A stretch of 64,000 nt of DNA from Claveliimonas bilis (GTDB lineage Bacteria; Bacillota; Clostridia; Lachnospirales; Lachnospiraceae), in NCBI RefSeq assembly GCF_030296775.1, contig NZ_AP027742.1:1054001-1118000 (forward strand). Direction: 5' to 3'. The notes beneath the pieces are model-generated. The model did no database searches. It was not told where the DNA came from and saw only the letters and a program-made list of their open reading frames with translations. Numbering within the stretch: the stretch's first letter is position 1; the number at the start of each line of letters is the position of its first letter. Of the stretch, positions 19,233-28,458 are shown one piece after another. The translations under genes and the position numbers were made by a program.

Positions 19233-20864
19233 ATGAAAATTTATCAGGGGAAATCAATTCTGAAAGGAATTACTATAGGTAAGATCCTCTATTATTCCAA
19301 AGAAGAACAGATGGTGCAAAGAAGGAGCATTACGGATACAGAGGCGGAATGGACACGCTATGAAGAAGCGAAAGAACAGGCGTCGAAACAGTTGAATGCC
19401 CTTTATGAAAAAGCGCTGAAAGAAGTAGGAGAGACAGGCGCCGCTATTTTTGAAGTACATGGAATGATGCTGGAGGACGATGATTTTAACGATTCCATCA
19501 AAAACATGATTGAAGCACAGAAAGTCAATGCGGAATATGCGGTTGCTTCCACGGGAGATAATTTTTCGCTGATGTTTTCACAGATGGATGATGAATATTT
19601 TCAGGCAAGATCTGCAGATATCAAGGATATTGCGGAGCGTGTCGTAAGGATCCTTCAGGGGAAGAATGCAGACGGAGAACTGGGCGATGAGCCTGTGATC
19701 CTGGCGGCAAAGGATCTGGCGCCCAGCGAGACTGTTCAGATGGACAAATCCAAACTGCTTGGATTTGTGACAGAGCTTGGTTCTTCTAATTCCCATACGG
19801 CTATTCTGGCACGTACAATGAATATTCCCGCCTTGATCGGTATTCCGGTCAGTGAAGAAATGAATGGGAAGATGGCAGTGATTGACGGGGTAAAGGGTGA
19901 ATTGATCGTAGAGCCTGACGAGGAACTCCTTGCTTCTTATCAGGAGAAGAAAAGAGAGGAAGAACGGCAAAGAGAACTGCTTCTTCAGCTGAAGGGTAAA
20001 GAAGACGTCACCCTTGATGGAAAGAAAATCCGGCTTTACGCCAATATCGGCAGTGTGGGCGATGTGGCAAGAGTGCTTGCCAATGATGCGGACGGCATAG
20101 GGCTTTTTCGGAGTGAATTTTTGTATCTGGAAAAAGATACCTTCCCGACAGAAGAAGAACAGTTCCAGGCATACCGCACGGTGGCAGAGACCATGGCAGG
20201 CAAGAAGGTGATCATCCGTACGCTGGATATCGGGGCCGATAAACAGGCAGATTATTTTAATCTGGATCATGAAGAAAATCCGGCAATGGGATATCGGGCG
20301 ATCCGCATCTGTCTTGACCGCCCGGAGATTTTTAAGACACAGCTCCGCGCGCTGCTTCGTGCCAGCGCATATGGAAACATTGGCATCATGTATCCCATGA
20401 TCATCTCTGTAAATGAAGTGCTCCAGGCAAAGAAATATGTGGAAGAGATCAAGGCAGAGCTGGATGAAAAGGGCATTCCATACGGGGATGTGGAACAGGG
20501 CGTTATGATTGAAACGCCGGCGGCGGTTATGATCAGCGCACAGCTTGCCAGGGAAGTGGATTTCTTCAGTCTTGGAACAAATGATCTGACCCAGTATACT
20601 CTGGCGATTGACCGTCAGAATGCAAAGCTGGATAACATTTATGATTCTCATCATCCGGCAGTCTTGGAAATGATTCGTATGACAGTGGAAAACGGTCATA
20701 AAGAAAACTGCTGGGTAGGCATCTGCGGGGAGCTTGGCGCAGATACAACTTTGACGGAAACATTCCTGAAAATGGGCGTGGACGAATTGTCGGTATCACC
20801 GGGAAGCGTGCTGCCGATCCGGGAGATTATCAGAAAGACGAAAATAGGGGACGGAGGTTTTTAA
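19233..20864 (+). CDS. ptsI: PTS enzyme I
   Basis: PtsI (543 residues) takes phosphate from PEP and passes it to HPr. The phospho-His domain has GSSNSHTAILARTMNIPA. The C-terminal PEP-binding barrel has GIGLFRSEFLYL, FSLGTNDLTQYTLAIDRQN and the Cys loop GICGELGAD. It lies 12 bases after ptsH with RBS AAGAGGTG. It serves both upstream EIIBCA transporters. PPDK (6.2 kb) is a distant structural relative that supplies PEP. Confidence 0.97.
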   Translation: MKIYQGKSILKGITIGKILYYSKEEQMVQRRSITDTEAEWTRYEEAKEQASKQLNALYEKALKEVGETGAAIFEVHGMMLEDDDFNDSIKNMIEAQKVNAEYAVASTGDNFSLMFSQMDDEYFQARSADIKDIAERVVRILQGKNADGELGDEPVILAAKDLAPSETVQMDKSKLLGFVTELGSSNSHTAILARTMNIPALIGIPVSEEMNGKMAVIDGVKGELIVEPDEELLASYQEKKREEERQRELLLQLKGKEDVTLDGKKIRLYANIGSVGDVARVLANDADGIGLFRSEFLYLEKDTFPTEEEQFQAYRTVAETMAGKKVIIRTLDIGADKQADYFNLDHEENPAMGYRAIRICLDRPEIFKTQLRALLRASAYGNIGIMYPMIISVNEVLQAKKYVEEIKAELDEKGIPYGDVEQGVMIETPAAVMISAQLAREVDFFSLGTNDLTQYTLAIDRQNAKLDNIYDSHHPAVLEMIRMTVENGHKENCWVGICGELGADTTLTETFLKMGVDELSVSPGSVLPIREIIRKTKIGDGGF

Positions 20865-20884
20865 AAACTTCCGTCCCTTATTTG
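20847..20884 (+). terminator. Intrinsic terminator overlapping the ptsI end
   Basis: GGGGACGGAGGTTTTT pairs with AAAAACTTCCGTCCC (one mismatch) and is followed by TTATTT. The stop codon lies inside the hairpin. Confidence 0.85.
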
Positions 20885-20889
20885 TGTCC

Positions 20890-20919
20890 TTGATTCCGGG
20901 GAGCATTCTATTGTATGAT
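20890..20919 (+). promoter_or_regulatory. Candidate promoter of the CyuA-like gene
   Basis: TTGATT (20890-20895), an 18-base spacer and TATGAT (20914-20919), then AAAAGGAGGAG before the ATG at 20943. Confidence 0.5.
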
Positions 20920-20942
20920 GAGAGAAAAGGAGGAGATTCATT

Positions 20943-22238
20943 ATGCATGAACTTTCACAGATGATAAAGGATGATATGAAGCCGGCGCTTGGGGTAACAG
21001 AGCCGGGAGCGATTGCTTTTGCGGTGGCGAAAGCAAAAAGCTATACAAAGGGGACAGTAGAGAAGGTTACAGTATCCATGAACAGCGGAATGTACAAGAA
21101 CGCCTTCACATGTGGGATCCCCGGAACAACTGAAGTGGGGAGTGCCTTTGCGGCCGCTCTTGGAGCAGTGGCTGCCGACCCGGATAAGGGACTGGAATCT
21201 CTGGCGGATGTAAAGGATGCAGATGTACAGGAAGCAAGAAAAATGCTGGAAGAAGGAAAGATAACAGCCAGACTGGAGGGGATTACGAGCCGGATTTTTA
21301 TTAAAGCGGAGGTGGAAACAGCAGAAGATGCAGCATGTGTGACGATTCGGGACTCTCACACCAACATTACAGAAATTACTGTAAATGGAAAGGAAGTCTT
21401 TGGAACGGAGCCGAAGGACAGTTACCCGGTACAGGAAGAAGAGGAGACAGTACACCCGATTCATCGCTATACATTAAAGGAGCTTTATGAATATGCTGAT
21501 TCCGTGCCGATTGAGGAGATTTCCTTTATAGAAGAAGCATATCAAACAAATCTGGCGCTGTTCCATGAAGGGCTGGAAAGTCCAAGAACTACATTTGCCC
21601 GTCGGCTTCTTAACATGAACGATGGAAAAGAAATTTCCAAAGATGAGCAGGCGACAGCTTCGCTTTTGTGTAATGCGGCGATTGAGGCAAGAGTAATAGG
21701 TCTGGATAAGCCCGCTATGAGTATTACCGGGTCAGGCGCCCACGGAATTATTGCGACAATGCCTTTATATGGAGCGTATAAGGTAAACGGATATACGAAA
21801 GAACAGCTCTTGAGGGCAACGGCTCTTAGCTATCTTGTCTGTATGTATATTAAGGAATACTCGGGAAAATTGTCCGCATTCTGCGGCTGTGCCATTGCAG
21901 CAGGATCAGGCATGGCATGCGCTCTCGTATATTTAAGGGGAGGCACAGTGGAAATGATGGCCCATACCCTAAACAATATGGCCAGCAGTATTACAGGAAT
22001 GATCTGTGACGGGGGAAATCAGGGGTGTACGATGAAGGGAATCGCAGCAGTGGATGCGGCATATAAATCCGTAGATTTTGCAATGCATGGAATCTATATT
22101 GACGATGTACACGGAATTAACGGAAAAACACCGGAGGAGACAATGCGAAATATGGGGCTGATCGCTTCGCCTGGCATGACAGGAACAGAAAAGACAATTG
22201 TGGAGATATTTGAAGGCAAACGAAGATTTTTCTCTTAA
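20943..22238 (+). CDS. UPF0597/CyuA-like protein, probable L-cysteine desulfidase or serine dehydratase-like
   Basis: A 431-residue member of the UPF0597 (YhaM/CyuA) family, related to the alpha chain of Fe-S serine dehydratases. Landmarks are KPALGVTEPGAIAFAVAKA at the N-terminus, SGSGAHGI-type glycine loop (SITGSGAHGIIATMP), and a C-terminal region with CGCAIAAGSGMACA and CDGGNQGCTMKG that can supply cysteine ligands for a [4Fe-4S] cluster. Known CyuA proteins break L-cysteine to pyruvate, ammonia and sulfide. The substrate here cannot be proved by eye. It is monocistronic or heads the dgkA group. Confidence 0.8.
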   Translation: MHELSQMIKDDMKPALGVTEPGAIAFAVAKAKSYTKGTVEKVTVSMNSGMYKNAFTCGIPGTTEVGSAFAAALGAVAADPDKGLESLADVKDADVQEARKMLEEGKITARLEGITSRIFIKAEVETAEDAACVTIRDSHTNITEITVNGKEVFGTEPKDSYPVQEEEETVHPIHRYTLKELYEYADSVPIEEISFIEEAYQTNLALFHEGLESPRTTFARRLLNMNDGKEISKDEQATASLLCNAAIEARVIGLDKPAMSITGSGAHGIIATMPLYGAYKVNGYTKEQLLRATALSYLVCMYIKEYSGKLSAFCGCAIAAGSGMACALVYLRGGTVEMMAHTLNNMASSITGMICDGGNQGCTMKGIAAVDAAYKSVDFAMHGIYIDDVHGINGKTPEETMRNMGLIASPGMTGTEKTIVEIFEGKRRFFS

Positions 22239-22285
22239 AATCTGCTATAATGATTATACAATTTGTTTCCGGGAGGAAAAACTAT

Positions 22286-22672
22286 ATGGAAAAGCCCAAA
22301 AAGGATCCCATTTACAAAAGTTTTGGTTATGCATTTGAGGGAATATTTGCAGTCATAAAAAAAGAGAGAAATATGAAGATTCACTGCTGCATGATGATCC
22401 TGGTTATTGCAGCCGGTATTTTTTTTCAGATTTCCGTGATAAAATGGTGCCTGTGTTTTAGTTTGTTTGGACTCATCATGGCGCTGGAAATGGTGAATAC
22501 AGCAGTGGAAGCAGTGGTAGATCTTGTGACGGAGGAGAGAAGACCGCTGGCAAAGCTGGCAAAGGATGCTGCCGCCGGGGCAGTCCTGATCGCCTCTATT
22601 ATGGCTGCAGTGGCAGGAGTTATGATCTTTGTTCCGGAATTTTTGCGGTTTGCGGATCAGATTTTCATATAG
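22286..22672 (+). CDS. dgkA: Undecaprenol/diacylglycerol kinase
   Basis: A 128-residue small integral-membrane kinase of the DgkA family, usually an undecaprenol kinase in Gram-positive bacteria that recycles the cell-wall lipid carrier. The signature EMVNTAVEAVVDLV is present, followed by KLAKDAAAGAVL. Three hydrophobic helices are visible (about 35-55, 57-75, 96-118). The ATG at 22286 follows CCGGGAGGAAAAA; the longer frame from 22250 has no RBS. Confidence 0.92.
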   Translation: MEKPKKDPIYKSFGYAFEGIFAVIKKERNMKIHCCMMILVIAAGIFFQISVIKWCLCFSLFGLIMALEMVNTAVEAVVDLVTEERRPLAKLAKDAAAGAVLIASIMAAVAGVMIFVPEFLRFADQIFI

Positions 22673-22714
22673 GAAACCGGAATATATCAGATTGGGTAGA
22701 AAGGAGACTGGACA

Positions 22715-23029
22715 ATGGAAAATTTTGGAGATGGCATGAAAAAGATACTGCTGGCAGGGATTGGAGCAGTGGCAGTAACGACAGAAAAGTCAAAAGAAGT
22801 GCTGGATGAAATGGTAAAAAAAGGGGAATTGACTGTAGAGCAGGGAAAAGCCCTTAATGAAGAATTGAAGCATAATATCAAAAAAACGATGAAAGATAAG
22901 GTCAATGTCTCTGTCAAAGCTTCCTCTCCGGAGGAGTTGGACGAGCTGTTGGATAAAATGACGCCGGAGCAGATACAGGCTTTGAAGGACCGTATTCTTG
23001 CAAAAGAGGCTGAGGAATCCGATGAGTAA
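22715..23029 (+). CDS. Phasin-superfamily small helical protein
   Basis: A 104-residue, highly charged, helix-rich protein: an N-terminal hydrophobic stretch (KILLAGIGAVAVT), then a predicted coiled coil, then PEELDELLDKMTPEQIQALKDRI. It resembles the phasin-like proteins found next to ABC1/UbiB-family kinases in Firmicutes. Its last 8 bases overlap the kinase start (ATGAGTAA), indicating tight co-expression. The function is unknown; a membrane- or lipid-associated role with the kinase is an inference. Confidence 0.75.
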   Translation: MENFGDGMKKILLAGIGAVAVTTEKSKEVLDEMVKKGELTVEQGKALNEELKHNIKKTMKDKVNVSVKASSPEELDELLDKMTPEQIQALKDRILAKEAEESDE

Positions 23030-24605
23030 AAAAGAATCCGGAGAATATAAAAGCCGGCTTCGGGAAATGGTGGATATCCTTCGAAAGTATGAGATCACCA
23101 GAGGGCTGACTCCGGAAAAATTAAGGCTGATCCTGGAAGATCTGGGACCGACTTATATCAAGATCGGACAGATCATGTCCATGCATTCTGATATTCTTCC
23201 AAAAAAATACTGCGATGAGCTGATGAAATTAAGATCAGATGTAAAACCGATGCCTTTTTCAGAAGTTTCTGATGTGATAGAAGATTCTTATGGCTGTGCC
23301 TGGGGGACTATTTTTAAGGAAATCAGTGAAAAGCCTCTCGGTTCTGCCTCTATCGCACAGGTGCACCGGGCTGTATTAAAGGACGGATCTCCCGTTGTGA
23401 TTAAAGTGCAGCGAAGGGGAATTTATGAGATGATGGCCCGGGACATTGCGTTGCTTAGAAAAGCGGCAAAGCTGATTCCGTCTGCCACTATCAAGGGCAT
23501 GGTGGATATTGACATGGTTTTAAATGAGCTTTGGGATGTGACCCGTGAGGAAATGAACTTTCTTACAGAAGCGGCCAACATGGAAGAGTTTGCCAAGAAA
23601 AATGAAGGAATTTCCTTTGTGGGGACTCCCGTTCTTTATCAGGAATATACGACCCTTCATGTCCTTGTTATGGAATATATTGATGGATTTGAGGTTGATG
23701 ATAAGACAGCGCTTCTGGAGAACGGCTATGATCTGAAAGAGATTGGAAGTAAACTTGCAGATAATTATATGAAGCAGATCATTGAGGACGGCTTTTTTCA
23801 TGCGGATCCCCATCCCGGTAACTTAAGAATCCGTGACGGCAAGATCATATGGATTGACATGGGGATGATGGGACGGCTTACAGAGAGAGACAGGGAGCAG
23901 ATTGCAAAGGCTGTGCGCGGTGTGGCTGCAAATGACATTGGAATGATTCAGGATGCAGTTATGATTCTGGGCGAGTTCAAGGAACCGCCGGATCCCAGCC
24001 GTCTGTATGAGGATATCAACAACCTTTTATCCAAATATGGAAGAGTGGATATGGGGAATATTGATGTCGCTGCCATCACTATGGATCTCATGGATGTCAT
24101 GAAGGAAAATGGAATTATTATGCCTCATGGCCTTACGATGCTTGCAAGAGGTCTGACACACATGGAAGGGGTGCTGGCAGAAATTTCACCGGAGATCAAT
24201 ATGGTTGAGATTGCTGCCGGAAGGATCAAGGAAAGTCTGCTGAAAAATTTTGATTGGAAGAAGGAGCTGAAAAGCAGCGGAAAAAGTTTTTACCGGGCTT
24301 TTCACAGAGCGCTTGATATTCCGACCCTTGTAGCCGATGCCGTACAGGGATATCTGAAGGGTCAGACGCGCGTTAATCTGGATCTCCATGCTTCCACAGA
24401 ACTTTCACGGCTTCTAAGAAGAATGGTGCAGAATATTGTAATGGGACTGTGGGTAATGGCGCTTCTTATCAGTTCCAGTATTATCTGTACAACAGATATG
24501 AAGCCAAAGATATGGGGAATCCCGGCACTGGGAGCGCTGGGATATCTTATCGCTTTTGGAATTGTTATGTATGTATTTATCAAACATCTTTTTTCAAAAA
24601 AATAA
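23022..24605 (+). CDS. ABC1/AarF/UbiB-family atypical kinase
   Basis: A 527-residue UbiB-family protein. The KxGQ motif is in YIKIGQIMSMHSDILP, the Ala-rich nucleotide loop in LGSASIAQVHRAV, the catalytic segment in FHADPHPGNLRI, and the metal-binding site in WIDMGMMGRL. Two C-terminal transmembrane helices (about 468-490 and 500-525) anchor it. UbiB relatives support coenzyme Q synthesis, but fermentative clostridia make no ubiquinone, so a role in isoprenoid or lipid handling is more likely. The start at 23022 overlaps the phasin-like gene. Confidence 0.9.
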   Translation: MSKKESGEYKSRLREMVDILRKYEITRGLTPEKLRLILEDLGPTYIKIGQIMSMHSDILPKKYCDELMKLRSDVKPMPFSEVSDVIEDSYGCAWGTIFKEISEKPLGSASIAQVHRAVLKDGSPVVIKVQRRGIYEMMARDIALLRKAAKLIPSATIKGMVDIDMVLNELWDVTREEMNFLTEAANMEEFAKKNEGISFVGTPVLYQEYTTLHVLVMEYIDGFEVDDKTALLENGYDLKEIGSKLADNYMKQIIEDGFFHADPHPGNLRIRDGKIIWIDMGMMGRLTERDREQIAKAVRGVAANDIGMIQDAVMILGEFKEPPDPSRLYEDINNLLSKYGRVDMGNIDVAAITMDLMDVMKENGIIMPHGLTMLARGLTHMEGVLAEISPEINMVEIAAGRIKESLLKNFDWKKELKSSGKSFYRAFHRALDIPTLVADAVQGYLKGQTRVNLDLHASTELSRLLRRMVQNIVMGLWVMALLISSSIICTTDMKPKIWGIPALGALGYLIAFGIVMYVFIKHLFSKK

Positions 24606-24645
24606 AGCTGAGACAGTTTATGAACACTGTCTCGGCTTTTTATAT
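24604..24645. terminator. Bidirectional terminator between convergent genes
   Basis: AAAGCTGAGACAGT (24604-24617) pairs with ACTGTCTCGGCTTT (24626-24639), followed by TTTAT. The other strand also ends in a T-rich stretch. It serves the kinase gene and probably the tetR gene, whose stop lies at 24640. Confidence 0.85.
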
Positions 24646-25251
24646 TGTCATTAAAAAATTTAAGGATCCGGTCGGATTTTCTGTCCCTTTTTCAAGAAGA
24701 GAGACAAGGCCGGCAATGGTATCTTCTATTTCCTCACGTGTAGATGGAATCAGTGTGTTATCCAATTTTACGGTCAAAACAATCAAGACAATTTCGGCCA
24801 GGGCTTCCGAATGGTCGAAATGGATTTCTCCTCTCTCAATTCCCTGACGTATGATCGCTGCCAGCTCCGGCTTTAGTTCGGAAATCAGATGATTTAAATA
24901 TTTTTGATGCAGAAAGGCCTTTTCCTGAGCGCCGGATGCAGTCGTTCCTTCGGATTTCAAAAATTCAGAAGAAGAATTGCGGCATGCCTGGAAGATCATT
25001 GCCATGCGTGTAAAAGGAGAAATATCCGGCTGGCTTGTAAGACTGCGGGCAGTTTGTATGGGCTTTTCGTAATTTCTTTGGATCAGTGCATCCAGGATCG
25101 CATTTTTGGACGGAAAGTAATAGTAGATACTGCCTTTCCCGATACCGGCAGTCTGCGCAATTTCGCTGACGGATATTGTCTGTATGCTGCGGTCTTCCAG
25201 AAGAGTCTGAAGTGCATCCAAAATTTTTTCGTATTTTGCCTGATTGGCCAT
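24640..25251 (-). CDS. TetR-family regulator of the SCP2-condensation-ligase operon
   Basis: A 203-residue TetR repressor. The HTH reads ISVSEIAQTAGIGKGSIYYYF followed by SKNAILDAL. The C-terminal ligand domain is variable. It is divergent from the operon 25,464-29,982, with two related palindromes between them that overlap the operon promoter. Repression of that operon and autoregulation is the simple inference. The ligand is unknown, but an acyl or acyl-CoA-like effector would fit the operon content. Confidence 0.88.
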   Translation of the reverse strand: MANQAKYEKILDALQTLLEDRSIQTISVSEIAQTAGIGKGSIYYYFPSKNAILDALIQRNYEKPIQTARSLTSQPDISPFTRMAMIFQACRNSSSEFLKSEGTTASGAQEKAFLHQKYLNHLISELKPELAAIIRQGIERGEIHFDHSEALAEIVLIVLTVKLDNTLIPSTREEIEDTIAGLVSLLEKGTENPTGSLNFLMTI

Positions 25252-25384
25252 CTGCCTCGCCTTTTCCTTTCTGCTGCTGTCATTTTGATTTACAGCTTAG
25301 TATAGCACAGATGTATCAGAAAAGCCAATGAAAATCCTTACAAAAATGACGGAAAATCTCCACGGTATTTTAGCGTAATCACTA

Positions 25385-25442
25385 TTGACCGATAGTCGAA
25401 AAGATGGTATTTTAACAGCATAAAATATACGACCGACGGTCG
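25385..25442 (+). promoter_or_regulatory. Operon promoter with two TetR-type operators
   Basis: TTGACC (25385-25390), 17 bases and TATTTT (25408-25413) form the promoter. Box 1, TGACCGATAGTCG (25386-25398), overlaps the -35. Box 2, CGACCGACGGTCG (25430-25442), is a perfect 6-bp-arm palindrome downstream of the start point. The boxes are 44 bases apart, about four helical turns, so two dimers would lie on the same face. Confidence 0.8.
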
Positions 25443-25463
25443 AAAAAAGGAGGAAAATGTAGA

Positions 25464-25799
25464 ATGACTTATGCAGATATGTTTGCAGAGGTAAAAGGAA
25501 TGTTCATGGAGGCGGATGTAAGCGATATAACCGAGCACCTGGCCTATCAGTTTAATATTACAGGGGAGGCAGAAGGAATTTTTTATGTGGAAGTAAAAGA
25601 AGGGAAATTGTATGTAGAGCCTTATGAATATTTTGACAGGGATGCCATGTTTATCTGTACAGCAGAGACTTTGATGAAGATAGCAGCCGGGAAGCAGGAT
25701 CCGATCCTGGCGGTAACCCTTGGAAAACTGAAAGTAGAAGGAAATATAGAGAAAGCTTTAAAACTGAAACAGTTTATTGACAGCAGGAAAAAGAAATAG
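25464..25799 (+). CDS. SCP2 sterol-binding-domain protein
   Basis: A 111-residue single-domain SCP2 protein. The second half carries the family pattern (FICTAETLMKIAAGKQDP...LGKLKVEGNIEKALKL). SCP2 domains bind hydrophobic ligands such as fatty acyl chains in a tunnel. It is the first gene of the TetR-controlled operon, with RBS AAAGGAGGAAAATG. In this context it might hold or shuttle an acyl substrate or product; that role is inferred. Confidence 0.85.
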   Translation: MTYADMFAEVKGMFMEADVSDITEHLAYQFNITGEAEGIFYVEVKEGKLYVEPYEYFDRDAMFICTAETLMKIAAGKQDPILAVTLGKLKVEGNIEKALKLKQFIDSRKKK

Positions 25800-25833
25800 A
25801 AAAAGGTAAAACAGGAAAAGGATCGGTGAAGAA

Positions 25834-26778
25834 ATGAAACGAGTGATCAAAACAGCGGCAGCAGCGCTTCTTAGCCTGACATCTGCCGGAATAGGAGGAA
25901 CCGCCTATTTCTACCGACGCACTATGAAGAGGTCAGAGGCAAAGACCGAGCGTACGATCAAGATGTCAGGCACGGACTGGCATCAGTATGAACCTTTTAT
26001 GAAAGCGAGAAAAAAGTGGATGCTGTCTCAGCCGCACAAAGATGTATATATAAAATCTAAAGACGGTTTAAAGCTCCATGGGACTTACTTTAAAGGAGAA
26101 GAAGGAAATAAGGCAGTAATCTGTTTCCACGGATATACGAGCCAGGGAATGAGCGACTATATCGGACTTTCAAAATACTATCTGGAAAAAGGATTTCGCA
26201 TGCTTCTGGCAGATGAACGCGCCCATGGGCAGAGTGAAGGGGAATACATAGGATTTGGATGTGCGGATCGGTGGGATGCGCTGGAATGGATCCGGTGGAT
26301 GATAGACGAGGCAGGGGAAGAGGTACAGATCCTTCTTCATGGTACATCCATGGGAGGAGCGACTGTCTTGATGACGGCAGGGCTTGAGCTTCCTGAACAG
26401 GTAAAGGGAATCGTATCCGACTGCGCCTTTACTTCACCGAAATATGTATTTACTCATGTGCTGAAAACGATGTACCATCTTCCTGCTTTTCCCATGATCC
26501 CCATTGCAGACCGGGTAAACAAACGCCGGGCAGGATACGGCCTGGACGAATGCAATGCAGCCCGGGAAGTAAGAAAGGCCAAAGTTCCAGCTCTTTTGAT
26601 CCATGGAGAGAAGGACAGATTTGTCCCCTGCTCTATGTGTGAAGAGATTTATGAGAATTACGGGGCTCTAAAATCAAAGTTGATCGTGCCGGGAGCCGGA
26701 CATGCAGAAAGCTATTATAAAGAGAGAGAAATGTATGAAGAAGCCCTCAATGCATTTATAGGAGGAATTATAAAATGA
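25834..26778 (+). CDS. Membrane-anchored alpha/beta hydrolase
   Basis: A 314-residue serine hydrolase. An N-terminal hydrophobic helix (about 5-28) probably anchors it. The oxyanion/lid region is CFHGYTSQG, the nucleophile elbow is HGTSMGGA, and the Asp and His of the triad fit HGEKDRFVP and GAGHAES. The next gene overlaps it by 4 bases (ATGA). It may release or edit acyl chains made by the downstream enzymes; the substrate is unknown. Confidence 0.87.
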   Translation: MKRVIKTAAAALLSLTSAGIGGTAYFYRRTMKRSEAKTERTIKMSGTDWHQYEPFMKARKKWMLSQPHKDVYIKSKDGLKLHGTYFKGEEGNKAVICFHGYTSQGMSDYIGLSKYYLEKGFRMLLADERAHGQSEGEYIGFGCADRWDALEWIRWMIDEAGEEVQILLHGTSMGGATVLMTAGLELPEQVKGIVSDCAFTSPKYVFTHVLKTMYHLPAFPMIPIADRVNKRRAGYGLDECNAAREVRKAKVPALLIHGEKDRFVPCSMCEEIYENYGALKSKLIVPGAGHAESYYKEREMYEEALNAFIGGIIK

Positions 26779-28178
26779 TGAGAAAACGAAAAGGATATCC
26801 GGTATATCCGCTGACTGCCGCACAGAAATTTCATTTCTTTTATCAGGAAAAATGCCCGAAAAAGGAAGTTCTGAATATCGGAACCAGTCTGACTATTGAA
26901 ACAGATATTGACTGGGATGTGCTGCGACAGGCTATTTATAAGGCTTATGAGCGGAGTGAAGGAATGCGGGTACGTTTTGCAAAAGATAAAGACGGGAGCA
27001 TTTATCAGTACATTGTGGATCAAGAAGAAAGGGAAATAGAATTTGTAGATTTTTCCGGACGAACCATGGAAGAAGCAGAAGAAGAGATGAAGTCCTGGAC
27101 CAAGGTACCCTTCAGACTTCAAGATTCTCCCATGAACCGGATTGTTATGATCCGCATGCCGGATGGCTATAACGGTATATATCTTCTCGGAGATCATAGG
27201 ACATTGGACGCCCAGTCTTTGATCGCTTTTCTGAAAGATATTATTGAGCTGTACTGCAACGCTAAATATGAGGGGGTTCCGTATCCTAAGGACATGGCTT
27301 CCTATGTGGAGCAGATTCAAAGAGATCTTGCCTATGAGGCGGGAAGCAGAGCGCAGCAAAAAGACAGGGAATTCTTTGAGAAGATGATTGAAGAGTCAGA
27401 GCCTATATACAACGGGCTGAGAGGACCGGAAAAACTTGAAGAGGCCAGAAAAAACTATAATGATCCCACATTAAGGGCAGCTTTTAATACGTCAGATTCC
27501 GTAGATTCCGCCATTGATATTTTCCATCTGGAGGAAGAACCGACCAGGAGACTTATGGCATTCTGCGAAGAGAACCATGTCTCTTTGGCTTGTCTGCTCA
27601 TGATGGGACTTCGGACTTATTTTCAGAAAATGAATGGAAATGACGATGTGTCCATCAATATGGCAATTGCAAGAAGAGCAACGCTGAAAGAAAAAAAGTC
27701 GGGAGGTACGAGGATCCATTCTTTTCCGTTCCGGACCATCATATCTGGGGAGAAGAGCTTTCTGGAGGGGATTTATGAGATCCGGGATAAACAAAATGAA
27801 TATTTCCGCCATGCAAATTATGATCCGGTTGAATATTTTGCGCATCGGGCAATGGTATATCCTCATGAACCGGGCCTTACTTATGAGCCGATGTCGCTGA
27901 CCTATCAGCCTATGACACTGAAAGAAAAGGGGCTGGAGCAGCTGGGGGATATTAAATATAAGACAAAATGGTATCCCAACGGAGCCACAACGCAGGCGAT
28001 GTATCTGACGGTCATGCACAGACCGGAAGATAACGGACTGGATTTTAATTTTGAACATCAGGTGAAAGCAGTATCAAGAGAAGACCTGGAATACCTGTAC
28101 TATTATCTCTGCAAGATCATGTTCAAAGGTGTGGAAAATCCAAATCTTAAGATTGGAGAAATTATTAAGTTGATTTAG
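26775..28178 (+). CDS. Stand-alone NRPS condensation-like (acyltransferase) protein
   Basis: A 467-residue protein with the N- and C-lobe layout of NRPS condensation or alcohol-acyltransferase domains. It starts YPLTAAQKFHFFYQ, like the first core motif of condensation domains. The catalytic HHxxxDG appears as DHRTLDA at about residues 139-145: the second His and the Asp are kept, while the first His and the Gly are changed. A DFN-type motif occurs near the end (GLDFNFEHQ). It would join an acyl-carrier-protein thioester to an amine or alcohol acceptor. It overlaps the hydrolase by 4 bases and precedes the carrier protein by 29. The product is unknown. Confidence 0.75.
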   Translation: MMRKRKGYPVYPLTAAQKFHFFYQEKCPKKEVLNIGTSLTIETDIDWDVLRQAIYKAYERSEGMRVRFAKDKDGSIYQYIVDQEEREIEFVDFSGRTMEEAEEEMKSWTKVPFRLQDSPMNRIVMIRMPDGYNGIYLLGDHRTLDAQSLIAFLKDIIELYCNAKYEGVPYPKDMASYVEQIQRDLAYEAGSRAQQKDREFFEKMIEESEPIYNGLRGPEKLEEARKNYNDPTLRAAFNTSDSVDSAIDIFHLEEEPTRRLMAFCEENHVSLACLLMMGLRTYFQKMNGNDDVSINMAIARRATLKEKKSGGTRIHSFPFRTIISGEKSFLEGIYEIRDKQNEYFRHANYDPVEYFAHRAMVYPHEPGLTYEPMSLTYQPMTLKEKGLEQLGDIKYKTKWYPNGATTQAMYLTVMHRPEDNGLDFNFEHQVKAVSREDLEYLYYYLCKIMFKGVENPNLKIGEIIKLI

Positions 28179-28207
28179 TCATAAATTTATGAAAAGAGGA
28201 AAAGGAA

Positions 28208-28441
28208 ATGTTTGAAAAACTGACAGAAATTATTTGTGAATATGTGGAAGTGGAACAGGAAAATATACATCCGGACTCCCGTTTTATAGAAGATCTTGGA
28301 TTCACGTCTTTTGATTTTATGAGTATGCTGGGCGAACTTGAGGAAGAATTTGATGTGGAGATCGAGCAGACGGAGGCAGCTGATATCCGCACTGTACAGG
28401 AAGCGGCAGACTATCTGGAGAAGCTGACAGCAGAAAAGTAA
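28208..28441 (+). CDS. Acyl/peptidyl carrier protein
   Basis: A 77-residue carrier protein. The phosphopantetheine site is DLGFTSFDFMSML with Ser34. It is acidic and four-helical, normal for an ACP. It sits between the condensation-like gene and the adenylating ligase and so is probably their dedicated carrier rather than the fatty-acid-synthase ACP. RBS AAGAGGAAAAGG. Confidence 0.92.
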   Translation: MFEKLTEIICEYVEVEQENIHPDSRFIEDLGFTSFDFMSMLGELEEEFDVEIEQTEAADIRTVQEAADYLEKLTAEK

Positions 28442-28458
28442 GGGAAGGGATCAGGAAA

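Noticed and set aside
19578-20699. 373-codon minus-strand ORF opposite ptsI
   Set aside because: Composition is His/Cys/Phe-rich and unlike a protein family; caused by codon bias of ptsI.
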